From NCBI RefSeq assembly GCF_004283755.1, contig NZ_SHMH01000005.1:248001-312000 (forward strand): a DNA stretch of 64,000 nucleotides. Direction: 5' to 3'. A model generated the notes under the pieces. That model searched no databases. It saw nothing but the letters and a program-made list of their open reading frames with translations, and was not told where the DNA came from. Origin of the DNA: Pseudoxanthomonas winnipegensis. Its GTDB lineage: Bacteria; Pseudomonadota; Gammaproteobacteria; Xanthomonadales; Xanthomonadaceae. Every line of letters starts with the position of its first letter. Positions within the stretch are counted from its first letter, which is position 1. A program made the position numbers and the translations under genes. This document shows, one piece after another, positions 49,025-57,506 of this stretch.

Positions 49025-49486
49025 GTGACGGTCCATCGGCTTGAAATCTTCGCGGATTATTTCCAGTTCTACCTGCAGGACGAATGTTCGTCGGGCGACC
49101 TCTCGGCGGCTTGGGACCAGCAGTCGGTGGACAGGAAGTTGGCGGTGTCGTCTGGTGTCGTGGGCATCCGCACGGTCCGCAACGTGACCGTTCCGGTGGA
49201 ACTGGAAATACTTGAATCCGAACCCCTACCGGGCCGCGATGGATTCGACCATGTCGTGCAGGGCACGCTGGTTCTTCAAAGTTCGCGGCTCATTGTGGCC
49301 GGCTGGGCCGATGATCTTGCCGATGCGCCACGCTTTGACGTCGCGCCAGACATCTATCGCGTGATGCTGTCTGCGTCAGGTCTGACCACATTGTCCCCGG
49401 ACGGTCTAGAGGGCGAAGACCGCTATCTGGTTCAACTTTGGCCGGCCTCGCCGATTGATCCTTTCGTACTCAAGCAACACGCCTGA
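49025..49486 (+). CDS. uncharacterised protein, possibly ComJ-like
   Basis: This 153-residue acidic protein starts with GTG, 16 bases after the nucleotidase gene. It has no signal peptide or membrane segment. The order of features (ADYFQFYLQDE, then SAAWDQQS, VVGIRTVRN, VPVELEIL) faintly recalls the competence protein J family, whose Bacillus member inhibits the nuclease NucB; this is an inference from memory of the family pattern and not firm. Base composition is somewhat lower in GC than its neighbours, a hint of transfer. No nuclease gene is adjacent. Confidence 0.6.
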   Translation: MTVHRLEIFADYFQFYLQDECSSGDLSAAWDQQSVDRKLAVSSGVVGIRTVRNVTVPVELEILESEPLPGRDGFDHVVQGTLVLQSSRLIVAGWADDLADAPRFDVAPDIYRVMLSASGLTTLSPDGLEGEDRYLVQLWPASPIDPFVLKQHA

Positions 49487-49513
49487 CGTCGAGATCTGGC
49501 CCTATCCGGGGCG

Positions 49514-50053
49514 TTATAGAGGCAAGCGGATGTCCGTCAGCTTCCACACCAGGCCCTGGCGCTCGAACACCAAGGTGATCGGGGCGCCGCTGTCGGTGTG
49601 GGTGGTGGCGGTGAAACGCGAGAGCGACGCGTAGTGGTGCTCGGCACCCTTGAGCGGTTCGGCCGGCGCGGGCGGGCCGTAGGTATCGCCGTTGGCGGTG
49701 TCGCCGAGGGCGCGCTTCCAGACCGAGCGTCCCTGCAGGAGCGCGGCGATGCCGGTCGGGGTGACCATGGCATCGACGCCGACCCCTGCCGCGCCGCCGG
49801 CCAGCAAGAGCGCCAGCGCGCCAAGAAAGCTGGACTGCGCGTCCACGCCGGCGGCGCGGACCATGCGGTCCTGCAGCTGCGCGCGCAGATTGAAGCGCAG
49901 GGTGGGGAAGTCGACGTAGCGGTCCAGCTTGCCCGTGTCCTGCTCGGCCAGCGCGTCGCGGATGCCGTGGATGGCGATGTACGGCCCGGCCGCGACGAAG
50001 CCCGCCAGCAGCAGCAAGGCCAGCAGGGGCACAGCCAGCATCCACTTTCGCAT
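49514..50053 (-). CDS. DUF2939-family membrane-anchored protein
   Basis: This 179-residue protein has an N-terminal membrane anchor or uncleaved signal (MRKWMLAVPLLALLLLAGFVAAG) followed by IAIHGIRDALAEQDTGKLDRYVDFPTLR, the conserved start of the DUF2939 domain, in which a short helix-strand unit recurs in other proteobacteria. A second hydrophobic stretch (FLGALALLLAGGAAGVGV) lies near residue 78. Most of it should face the periplasm. Function is unknown. It diverges from the next gene and converges on the ComJ-like gene. Confidence 0.8.
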   Translation of the reverse strand: MRKWMLAVPLLALLLLAGFVAAGPYIAIHGIRDALAEQDTGKLDRYVDFPTLRFNLRAQLQDRMVRAAGVDAQSSFLGALALLLAGGAAGVGVDAMVTPTGIAALLQGRSVWKRALGDTANGDTYGPPAPAEPLKGAEHHYASLSRFTATTHTDSGAPITLVFERQGLVWKLTDIRLPL

Positions 50054-50203
50054 CGCGTTACCCGGCGCTTGGAGTGAGTTGAAGAGTACAGAGCGCGGCA
50101 GGTGCGGCCGTCAAGGCGCGTGGCCCGAGGACCCGCCTCGGGCTTGTGATCGAAGGCGGCCGATGAAACCATGGGCCGGTTCCATGCGAACCCGGGGATC
50201 TGC

Positions 50204-51181
50204 ATGTCGAAGATGGGGTGGGGACTGGTGCTGGCCTTGGCCTGCACCGGTGCGGCGACGGCGGCCGTGCCGGCTGGTCAACGGATCGAGGTCGTCGACC
50301 GCGATGTCGCACTGTTCTGGCAGGCCTACGATCAGGTCAAGGGTCTTCCGGACCGGGCGCAGCAGATCCAGGTGCTGCAGACGACCTATCTGGATCGCGG
50401 CAGCCAGGGGCTGGCGGCCTTCGCGCTCGCCAAGGACTACGACGCGGCGACCTATGTCGATGCGATCCGCGCCTATCCGCGCTATTGGGATTCGGTGCGG
50501 CCTCGCACCGCCCTGGCCGGGGCGGCGATGGACAAGGTGCAGCACCACCTGCGGCGCTTCGCGCAGCTGTATCCGGCGCTGAAGCCGGCCGGCATCTACT
50601 TCGAGGTCGGCGCGCTGCGCTCGGCCGGCACCACGCAGGAGGACAAGGTCCTGATCGGCGTGGAGATGGCCACCGGCGATGAGCGCGTGGACCTGTCGCA
50701 GATGCCCGAACGCCTGCAGCGCTTCTTTCGCGGCTACTTCGCCAGCCGGCCGCTGGAGAACCTGGACCTGCTGGTGATCCACGAGACCGTGCACACGCAG
50801 CAGCGCGGCGCACGCGCCAGCCTGCTGGCCCAGGCGGTCTATGAGGGCGTCGCGGACTTCGTGGCCGAACAGGTGACCGGCCGCCTGCCGGACCTGCCTT
50901 ATGTCGCCTACGGGCCTGCGCATGACGCCGCGATTCGCGCGGCCTTCCGCAAGGACATGGGCGGCAACGACTACAGCGCCTGGCTCTACAACAACACCGA
51001 CAACGGCTTCGGCACCCGCGACCTGGGCTATTACGTCGGCTATGCCATCTGCCAGGCGAACTATCGCCGCAGCGCGGACAAGGCCAAGGCGCTGGCCGAG
51101 ATGATCGAGCTGGACTATGCCGACGCCGCGGCCGTCCAGCGCTTCGTCGATGCCTCGGGCTACTTCGCGCAGGATTCCTAG
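50204..51181 (+). CDS. secreted putative zinc protease (DUF2268/GldB-like)
   Basis: This 325-residue protein has a signal peptide (MSKMGWGLVLALACTGAATA, cleavage before AVPAG). The body contains HETVH near residue 200, fitting the HExxH zinc-protease motif, with a second region VYEGVADFVAEQVTG supplying the Glu-containing helix usual for this fold. It resembles gliding-motility GldB and DUF2268 predicted peptidases. The start at 50204 is chosen because it begins the signal peptide. Enzyme activity is untested, and no partner gene is evident. Confidence 0.75.
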   Translation: MSKMGWGLVLALACTGAATAAVPAGQRIEVVDRDVALFWQAYDQVKGLPDRAQQIQVLQTTYLDRGSQGLAAFALAKDYDAATYVDAIRAYPRYWDSVRPRTALAGAAMDKVQHHLRRFAQLYPALKPAGIYFEVGALRSAGTTQEDKVLIGVEMATGDERVDLSQMPERLQRFFRGYFASRPLENLDLLVIHETVHTQQRGARASLLAQAVYEGVADFVAEQVTGRLPDLPYVAYGPAHDAAIRAAFRKDMGGNDYSAWLYNNTDNGFGTRDLGYYVGYAICQANYRRSADKAKALAEMIELDYADAAAVQRFVDASGYFAQDS

Positions 51182-51194
51182 CGCGCCGGGACTT

Positions 51195-51881
51195 TCAGAA
51201 CTCCAGGTCCAGCGCCGCGCACAGGTAGTCCATGAACGGGCCCAGCGCGGCCAGGTCCGCGGCCAGGGTCTGGCGCAGCCGCGGCCCGGTCATCGTCGCA
51301 TCGTCCAGCGAGCGCCAGAACACGAAGTTCTTGTGCTTGAGATCGTCGATGAACTCGAACTCGGCCGGGAACCCGCGCGGCGCACGGCTGAGCATCTCCG
51401 ATTCCTCGAACTCGAAGCGCTTGCGGAAGGCCGGCGCATGCGCGGCGGCCTTCCAGGTCATCGGGTTGTCGAAGATGAACTGCCGCAGCTTGCGCAAGGT
51501 GTCGGGCTCCGGATGCCACAGGCCGGCGCCGACGAAGCTCTCGCCCGGCTGCAGGTGCACATAGAACGAGGGCGCGGGCACCTGCTTGCGGCGCTCGTGG
51601 TACAGCCGCGCGCCCTGCCAGAGCTTGTAGGGCGACTTGTCGTTGGAGAAGCGCGCATCGCGATAGATGCGGAACAGCGAGCCGCCGACCGTCTTCGGAT
51701 CGGAGCGGAACTTGTCGCTGACCGCGGCCAGATCCGGCTGCAGGTCGGTCAGCAGGCGCAGGAACGGCTGGCGGACATGATCCTCGTACTGCTGCTTGTG
51801 TGCGGCGAACCAGGTCTTGTCGTTGTGGCGCGCCAGCGCCTTGAGGAACTTGAAGCTGGCGTCGGAGAAATAGGGGCTCAT
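51195..51881 (-). CDS. DUF2461-family protein
   Basis: This 228-residue cytoplasmic protein of the TIGR02453/DUF2461 family shows FSDASFKFLKALARHNDKTWFAAHKQQYE at the start, RIYRDARFSNDKSPYK, and GAGLWHPEPDTL. The family is widespread and has no assigned function. It converges on the secreted zinc-protease gene with 13 bases between stops and lies downstream of sbcB on the same strand (66 bases). Confidence 0.88.
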   Translation of the reverse strand: MSPYFSDASFKFLKALARHNDKTWFAAHKQQYEDHVRQPFLRLLTDLQPDLAAVSDKFRSDPKTVGGSLFRIYRDARFSNDKSPYKLWQGARLYHERRKQVPAPSFYVHLQPGESFVGAGLWHPEPDTLRKLRQFIFDNPMTWKAAAHAPAFRKRFEFEESEMLSRAPRGFPAEFEFIDDLKHKNFVFWRSLDDATMTGPRLRQTLAADLAALGPFMDYLCAALDLEF

Positions 51882-51947
51882 GCAGCGAACGGGTCTCGGA
51901 TCAGGTCGGCAGCGTGGCGGCCGGGCGGCTAAGGCGGCGTGCAGAGG

Positions 51948-53390
51948 TTACAGCCCGATCTGCAGTTCACGCCCCCAGACCTCCAGGCGGTCCAGCAGCA
52001 CCTGCTTGGCGCCGTCGGTGGTGGGCTCGGCGCGCAGCTGCGCGATCTGCGCGAAATAGTCGGGCAGGCTCTGCTCGGCCAGTACCGTGCCCGGCGCCAG
52101 GCGGGCGTGGCGGTAGTCGTCCCAGCGTGCGCGTTCGGCGGCGTCGAGCGTGTCGGGCCAGTTGCGTGCGCGATAGCGGAACAGCAGCTCCTGCAGCCGC
52201 GCATCCTTGAAGCCGAAGTCGCGCGTGCCCAGCTGCGCCGGCGGGGTGCCGCGCACCTCGGCCAGCTTGCGCCGCTCGCCCTCGGCCAGGAAGCCGTGGT
52301 ACAGCGAGGCATCGGCGTCCGGCGTCTCCTGCGCGCGCTCGCTGGCGAATACCTGGCGCACCTTCTCGGCCACCGCCGGCGCATGCGCGCGCAGCAGGTC
52401 GGCCTGGGCCTGCACGGCCTCGGGGACGATGCCCAAGCGCGCGAAGTCGTCCGCGCGCAGGTAGTGCCAGGGCACCAGGGCCGGGCAGCGGTTGAGGTGC
52501 ACTTCCTTGAGCGGCACGCGGCGCACGTCCTCGGGCAGGTCGCCGCGCGGGGTATAGAGCCGGTCGGCGATGTCCTGCGCATCCAGGTCCAGCAGCGCCT
52601 GGGCATCGCCGTCCAGGTCGAGCACGATGACGCGGCTGTCGATGCGCGGATGGCGCGCCACCGGCAGTACCGGCGCGGCGCACAGGCGCTGGGCCGGATA
52701 GCGCTGCGAGACGTGCAGCAGTGGCGTCATCCCGACGGTGTCCATCAGGCCGGCGGCGAAGCGCTTGTTGCGCAGCTGCAGCGCGTAGTCCCACAGGCGC
52801 GGCTGCGCGCGGCGCATGGCGCGGGCGATGCCGAGCGTGGCGCGTACGTCGGACATGGCCTCGTGCGCCTCGCCGACGCGCACGTCGTTGGCCAGGGCCA
52901 GGTGTTCGAGCTTGAACGAGGTGCCCTTGCCGTCCTCGCGCTGCGGCCAGTGCACACCCTCCGGGCGCAGCGCATGGAACAGCCGCGCCACGTCCAGCAG
53001 GTCCCAGCGGCAGTTGCCGCCGCGCCACTCGCGCTCGTAGGGATCGAAGAAGTTGCGGAACAGCCCGTGACGCACGAACTCATCGTCGAAGCGCAGCGTG
53101 TTCCAGCCCAGCGTGCAGGTCTCCGGCCGCGCCATTTCCTCGAAGATGCGCGCCATCGCCTCGCACTCGCGCACCCCGTCGGCCAGCGCCTGCTGCGGGG
53201 TGATGCCGGTGATCAGCGTGGCGATGGGCGAGGGCAGCAGGTCGTCGGCCGGCTGCACGTAGAAGGTGACCGGGTCCTCGATCGGGTTCAGCGCCGCATC
53301 GGTGCGCTGGGCGGCGAACTGGGCGATGCGCGTGCGGCGCGGGTCCTGACCGAAGGTCTCCAGGTCGTAGAAGAAGAAACTCTCAGCCAT
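51948..53390 (-). CDS. sbcB: exodeoxyribonuclease I
   Basis: This 480-residue 3'-to-5' single-strand DNA exonuclease acts in mismatch repair and recombination. The DEDDh active site begins at Asp9 and Glu11 (FFFYDLETFG), with GWNTLRFDDEFVRHGLFRNFFDPY and a later HEAMSDVRATLGIA giving the His and Asp. The C-terminal SH3-like and helical extension is present. Length is normal. Confidence 0.96.
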   Translation of the reverse strand: MAESFFFYDLETFGQDPRRTRIAQFAAQRTDAALNPIEDPVTFYVQPADDLLPSPIATLITGITPQQALADGVRECEAMARIFEEMARPETCTLGWNTLRFDDEFVRHGLFRNFFDPYEREWRGGNCRWDLLDVARLFHALRPEGVHWPQREDGKGTSFKLEHLALANDVRVGEAHEAMSDVRATLGIARAMRRAQPRLWDYALQLRNKRFAAGLMDTVGMTPLLHVSQRYPAQRLCAAPVLPVARHPRIDSRVIVLDLDGDAQALLDLDAQDIADRLYTPRGDLPEDVRRVPLKEVHLNRCPALVPWHYLRADDFARLGIVPEAVQAQADLLRAHAPAVAEKVRQVFASERAQETPDADASLYHGFLAEGERRKLAEVRGTPPAQLGTRDFGFKDARLQELLFRYRARNWPDTLDAAERARWDDYRHARLAPGTVLAEQSLPDYFAQIAQLRAEPTTDGAKQVLLDRLEVWGRELQIGL

Positions 53391-53424
53391 TGCGGATACG
53401 GCACGACGAACGGCCGCACAGTAT

Positions 53425-53446
53425 GCCGCCGGCGCACACCGGCGGC
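53425..53446 (-). terminator. hairpin after the carbohydrate porin gene
   Basis: GCCGCCGG and CCGGCGGC form an 8-bp stem with a six-base loop, 12 bases past the porin stop. No T run follows, so it is only a candidate end for the fructose operon. Confidence 0.45.
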
Positions 53447-53458
53447 CGAGTGTCGCGC

Positions 53459-54703
53459 TTAGAGGCTGAGATCGAACCTCAGTCCCGCGACCCAGGCATT
53501 GGGCAGATCCTGCAGGCGGCCCGGCGCGTTGAACTGGTCCGGATGCATCACGTAGTGCAGGCTGGGCGCGATGCGCAGGTGCGGATTGACCGCAAAGCCA
53601 TAGCTCAGCTCCATCATCGTCTGGCCGCTTTGCGGGGTGCCGACGCCGCCGGCCGCGGCGCGGGCCAGGCGCAGGTTCTCCAGCGCCGCGTCGCTGTACT
53701 GCTGGCGGGTGACCACCAGCGCGACATCGTCGTGCGGGCGGCTGGCGAAGGTGCCCTTGTGCACCAGGCCGGCCTGGGCGAACCAGTCCTCGATCAGCTG
53801 GCCCGAGGTGCCCTTGAGCACGGCGCCGAACAGCGTCAGCCCGTGCGTGGCGTCCGGCCCGCTGACCTGCTGCTCGAAGCGCGCGTACACGCCGGAGCGG
53901 CCATGCCGGCTGGCGTAGTCCGGGCCGCTCAGCACCGCCGGCGTGCCGGCGGCGTCGTACAGCGGATCGCGGTAGGGGGCGTTGTCCTGCCAGCCGCCCA
54001 GTTCGTACATCGCCTTGTGGCGCGCGTCGGCCGAGCTCTGCCAGCCGACCGCGTAGGGCACGATCCAGCCGGTCGCCTCGCGCGTGCTCCAGCGCAGGCC
54101 GTGCTCACCGTCCTCGGCCTGGCTGGGGTCCACCTGGTAGGCGCCGACGTGCACGTAGACCTGCGGCGTCACCCAGGCCTTGGCGTCGGCCATCCAGCTG
54201 GAGACCGGCCACCAGGTGAAGCTGCTGGTCCGGAACACGTAGGTCGGATTGCCGCAGGCCGAGTTGCCCTGGAAGTACTGGCACAGGTCCGAGCCCAGGA
54301 AGTGGATGTTGGCCACGCTGCGCCCTGCCTCGAGCACCAGGCGGTCGTCGAGCAGCTTCTGTTCCAGCGTCAGGTTGGCCAGGCGCGTGCCCTGGCCGCC
54401 GTAGATCTCCTGCACCGAAGTGCTGTTGCCCAGGCTGCTGTTGACCAGGTTGGTGCCATGCCGGTTGATCACATAGGCCTTGAGCGTGGCGCCGGACCAG
54501 CCGAAGGCCTTGTCCAGATCGACATCCACACCGGCCATCGCTTGGCCCGCATAGGCGCTGCCCGAACCCTCGCCGCCGCCGAGCATCGCGGCGGCCTCGC
54601 CGGTGTAGGACAGTTTGGGCGTCACCGCCTCCTGGGCATGGGCCAGGGAAGCGAGAGCCAGGGTGAGCGCGGCCGGCAGCACGCGATGGAGGAGGGTGGA
54701 CAT
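53459..54703 (-). CDS. oprB: carbohydrate-selective porin (OprB family)
   Basis: This 414-residue outer-membrane beta-barrel protein has a signal peptide (cleavage after LAHA) and a C-terminal Phe-x-Leu-x-Leu-like end (LRFDLSL), as outer-membrane proteins have. OprB-type sequence is seen in LVLEAGRSVANIHFLGSDLCQYFQ and the MELSYGFAVNPHLRIAPSLHYVMHPDQ region. It follows fruA on the same strand, so it probably admits fructose or sucrose-derived sugars for the PTS. Two cysteines (DLCQYFQGNSACG) may form a loop disulfide. Confidence 0.9.
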   Translation of the reverse strand: MSTLLHRVLPAALTLALASLAHAQEAVTPKLSYTGEAAAMLGGGEGSGSAYAGQAMAGVDVDLDKAFGWSGATLKAYVINRHGTNLVNSSLGNSTSVQEIYGGQGTRLANLTLEQKLLDDRLVLEAGRSVANIHFLGSDLCQYFQGNSACGNPTYVFRTSSFTWWPVSSWMADAKAWVTPQVYVHVGAYQVDPSQAEDGEHGLRWSTREATGWIVPYAVGWQSSADARHKAMYELGGWQDNAPYRDPLYDAAGTPAVLSGPDYASRHGRSGVYARFEQQVSGPDATHGLTLFGAVLKGTSGQLIEDWFAQAGLVHKGTFASRPHDDVALVVTRQQYSDAALENLRLARAAAGGVGTPQSGQTMMELSYGFAVNPHLRIAPSLHYVMHPDQFNAPGRLQDLPNAWVAGLRFDLSL

Positions 54704-54742
54704 GCGTCGGGTTCCTGATCAGGAGAACGGCGTGGGTGAGGA

Positions 54743-54764
54743 CGCGCGGCTGCGGCGCCGCGCG
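54743..54764 (-). promoter_or_regulatory. intercistronic hairpin between fruA and oprB
   Basis: CGCGCGGC and GCCGCGCG make an 8-bp stem with a six-base loop in the 96-base gap. It lacks a T run and probably protects or attenuates the fru transcript, setting a different level for the porin. Confidence 0.35.
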
Positions 54765-54799
54765 AGGCAGTCGAAGCGAAGCGGGTCGGCGCGGGCGGG

Positions 54800-56515
54800 T
54801 CAGCCCTTGGCCACGACCGGCTTCTTGAACAGGCGCAGGGCCACGGCCGTGACGACCACGCCCACGACCAGGGCCAGCAGATAGGTGCCCAGGTGGGTCA
54901 CCGCGTTGGGGATCGGCAGGACGAACACGCCGCCATGGGGCACCTTGAGTTCGGCCCCGGCCGCCATCGAGATCGCGCCGGCCACGGCCGAGCCGAGCAC
55001 CAGCGCGGGGATGGTGCGCAGCGGATCGCGCGCGGCGTAGGGGATGGCGCCCTCGGTGACGAAGGCCAGGCCGAGCACGCCGGCCGCACCGGCGGTGCCG
55101 CGCTCCTCGGCGGTGAAGCGATTGCGGAACAGCCAGGTCGCCAGCGCGATGCCCAGCGGCGGGGTCATGCCGCCGATCATGGTCGCGGCCATCGGCGTAT
55201 AGACCTGGCTGGAGATCAACGCGGTCGAGAACGCGTAGGAGGCCTTGTTGACCGGCCCGCCCATGTCCACCGCCATCATCCCGCCCAGCAGCAGACCCAG
55301 CAGGATGGCGCTGGTGCCCTGCATGCTGCGCAGCCACTCGGTTAGCCAGGTCAGCAGGTGCGCCACCGGCGTGCCGATCACGTACATCATCAGCAGGCCG
55401 ACCAGCAGCGTGCCCAGCACCGGCAGGATCAGGACCGGCTTGAGGCCCTGCAGGCTGCGCGGCAGGCGCAGCACGCGGTTGATCCACGCCACGCCGTAGC
55501 CGGCGACGAAGCCGGCCAGGATGCCGCCGATGAAGCCGGCGCCCATGTTCGCCGCGACCACGCCACCGATCATGCCCGGCGCGATGCCCGGCCGGTCGGC
55601 GATGGAGTAGGCGATATAGCCGGCCAGCGCCGGCACCATCAGCAGGAAGCCGCCCTTGGCGCCGATCTGCAGCAGGCTCCAGGCCAGCGTGCCGCGATTG
55701 GCGTCGTCGCCGGCGTAGATGCCGCCGATGGCGAAGGCCAGCGCGATCAGCAGGCCGCCGGCGGTGACGAAGGGCAGCATGAACGACACGCCCGTCATCA
55801 GGTGCTTGTACGGGCCGGCGCTCTTGGTCTTCTCGCTCGGCGCGGCCTGCTCGGCGCCGCCGGCCTGCATGCTGGCCTGCATGCTGGCCTCGGCCAGCGC
55901 CTTGCGGATCAGCGCCTGGCCATCGTTGATGGCCGGCTTGGTGCCGCTCTTGAACACGCGCTTGCCACCGAAGCGCGACAGCTCCACCTCGCGGTCGGCC
56001 GCGATCAGGACCACGTCGGCCTGGGCGATCTCCTCCGCGGTGAGCGTGTCCTGCGCGCCGACCGAGCCCTGGGTCTCCACGCGCAGGTGGTAGCCCAGCG
56101 CCGCAGCGGCCTGCTGCAGGCCCTCGGCGGCCATGAAGGTATGCGCGATGCCGGTCGGGCAGGAGGTGATGGCGACGATGTGCTTGCTGGCCTGCGCCGC
56201 CGGCGCGGCGGCGGCCGCGCCGACCCAGCCGGCCAGCACGCCTTCGGGGTCGTCCAGCACCGCATCCAGGCCGACCTCGGTGATCGCGGCCTGGCCGAAG
56301 CGCGCGCGCTCGGCATCGCCGTCGCCGACCAGCAGCACGGCGCTGGCGCCGGCGCACTGCCCGGGCGGCAGCGCCCCGGTGATGCCCTGGTCGCTGCGGA
56401 TCTCCACGGCCGGCTCCAGGCCGCGCTGACGCGCCGCCCGGCGCAGCGCCTCGGCGGCGAGGACCGCCTCGGTGCTGCGCGCACCGGCAGCGATGACCAC
56501 GATGGAAGCTTGCAT
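54800..56515 (-). CDS. fruA: PTS fructose transporter EIIB'BC
   Basis: This 571-residue inner-membrane permease phosphorylates fructose to fructose-1-phosphate on entry. Two EIIB domains precede EIIC. The first (1-95) begins [20 protein letters not shown] and has no phosphorylatable cysteine. The second (about 110-210) has it in [18 protein letters not shown]. The EIIC part has about eight membrane helices ([37 protein letters not shown]). The start at 56515 has AGGAG 7 bases upstream. It is the third gene of fruB-fruK-fruA and is followed by the porin gene. Confidence 0.96.
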   Translation of the reverse strand: MQASIVVIAAGARSTEAVLAAEALRRAARQRGLEPAVEIRSDQGITGALPPGQCAGASAVLLVGDGDAERARFGQAAITEVGLDAVLDDPEGVLAGWVGAAAAAPAAQASKHIVAITSCPTGIAHTFMAAEGLQQAAAALGYHLRVETQGSVGAQDTLTAEEIAQADVVLIAADREVELSRFGGKRVFKSGTKPAINDGQALIRKALAEASMQASMQAGGAEQAAPSEKTKSAGPYKHLMTGVSFMLPFVTAGGLLIALAFAIGGIYAGDDANRGTLAWSLLQIGAKGGFLLMVPALAGYIAYSIADRPGIAPGMIGGVVAANMGAGFIGGILAGFVAGYGVAWINRVLRLPRSLQGLKPVLILPVLGTLLVGLLMMYVIGTPVAHLLTWLTEWLRSMQGTSAILLGLLLGGMMAVDMGGPVNKASYAFSTALISSQVYTPMAATMIGGMTPPLGIALATWLFRNRFTAEERGTAGAAGVLGLAFVTEGAIPYAARDPLRTIPALVLGSAVAGAISMAAGAELKVPHGGVFVLPIPNAVTHLGTYLLALVVGVVVTAVALRLFKKPVVAKG

Positions 56516-56558
56516 GGGAAAACTCCTGGGACTCTGGGATGTGCCGGGCCGCGAAGGG

Positions 56559-57506
56559 TCAGGCCACGCGTTCGATCCGGACCTCGCCGGCCCAGGCGCG
56601 GACCTGGGCCGGATCGAGCCGGCGGGCATCGCCGCTGTGCAGGCGGCTCATGGAAAAGGCGGTGGCCCGCTGCGCGCAGCCGGCCAGGTCGAAGGACGGC
56701 TCCAGCAGCGACGCGGCGATGCCGGCCACCATCGCGTCGCCCGCGCCGACGGTGCTGCCATCGGCCAGGCGCGGCGGCCGGGCGAGCAGGGCGCCGCTGC
56801 GGTCGAGGAACAGGGCCCCGTCGCTGCCCATGGAGATGGCGACCAGCGACACCCCGCGCGCCAGCAGGGCGCGGCCGGCGTCCAGCACCGCGTCGCGATC
56901 GTCCAGGGACTGGCCGGTCCAGGCTTCCAGCTCGTGGCGGTTGGGCTTGACCGCGAACGGCACCGATTCGCCGTCCAGCGCGGCCACCAGCGCCGGGCCG
57001 CTGCTGTCCAGCAGCACGCGCGCACCGGCCGCGTGGACCTGGGCCTGCAGCTGCGCCCAGGCGGTGGGCGGCAGGCCGGCCGGCAGGCTGCCGGACAGGA
57101 CCACCGGCATCTGCGGCGTCAGCAGCGCCGCCAGGCGCTGGCCGACGGCGTTCAGGGCACCGGCGTCCAGGCACAGGCCGGGCAGGTTGATGTCGGTGGT
57201 GCGGCCGTCCCGCTCGACCAGCTTGATGTTGGTGCGGGTCAACCCCGGCACGCGCAGGCAGGCATCGGCAATGCCGCGCAGCTCGAACAGGCCGCGGAAC
57301 ACCGCCTCGTTGTCCACGCCGATCACGCCCAGCGCCGTGGTCGGCACGCCCCAGTCGGCCAGGCAGGCGGCCACGTTGATGCCCTTGCCGCCGGCGTCGT
57401 CCCGGCTGCGCCCGGCGCGGTGCACGTGGCCCGGCTCCAGCGTATCCAGACGCACGGTCTGGTCGATCGCCGGATTCAGGGTGACGGTCAGCACGCGTGG
57501 GCTCAT
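56559..57506 (-). CDS. fruK: 1-phosphofructokinase
   Basis: This 315-residue PfkB/ribokinase-family kinase converts fructose-1-phosphate to fructose-1,6-bisphosphate. It has [10 protein letters not shown] at the start, the GGKGINVA substrate loop, and the C-terminal [11 protein letters not shown] motif containing the catalytic Asp. Its ATG overlaps the stop of fruB (ATGA), so the two are coupled, and fruA follows after 43 bases. Confidence 0.96.
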   Translation of the reverse strand: MSPRVLTVTLNPAIDQTVRLDTLEPGHVHRAGRSRDDAGGKGINVAACLADWGVPTTALGVIGVDNEAVFRGLFELRGIADACLRVPGLTRTNIKLVERDGRTTDINLPGLCLDAGALNAVGQRLAALLTPQMPVVLSGSLPAGLPPTAWAQLQAQVHAAGARVLLDSSGPALVAALDGESVPFAVKPNRHELEAWTGQSLDDRDAVLDAGRALLARGVSLVAISMGSDGALFLDRSGALLARPPRLADGSTVGAGDAMVAGIAASLLEPSFDLAGCAQRATAFSMSRLHSGDARRLDPAQVRAWAGEVRIERVA

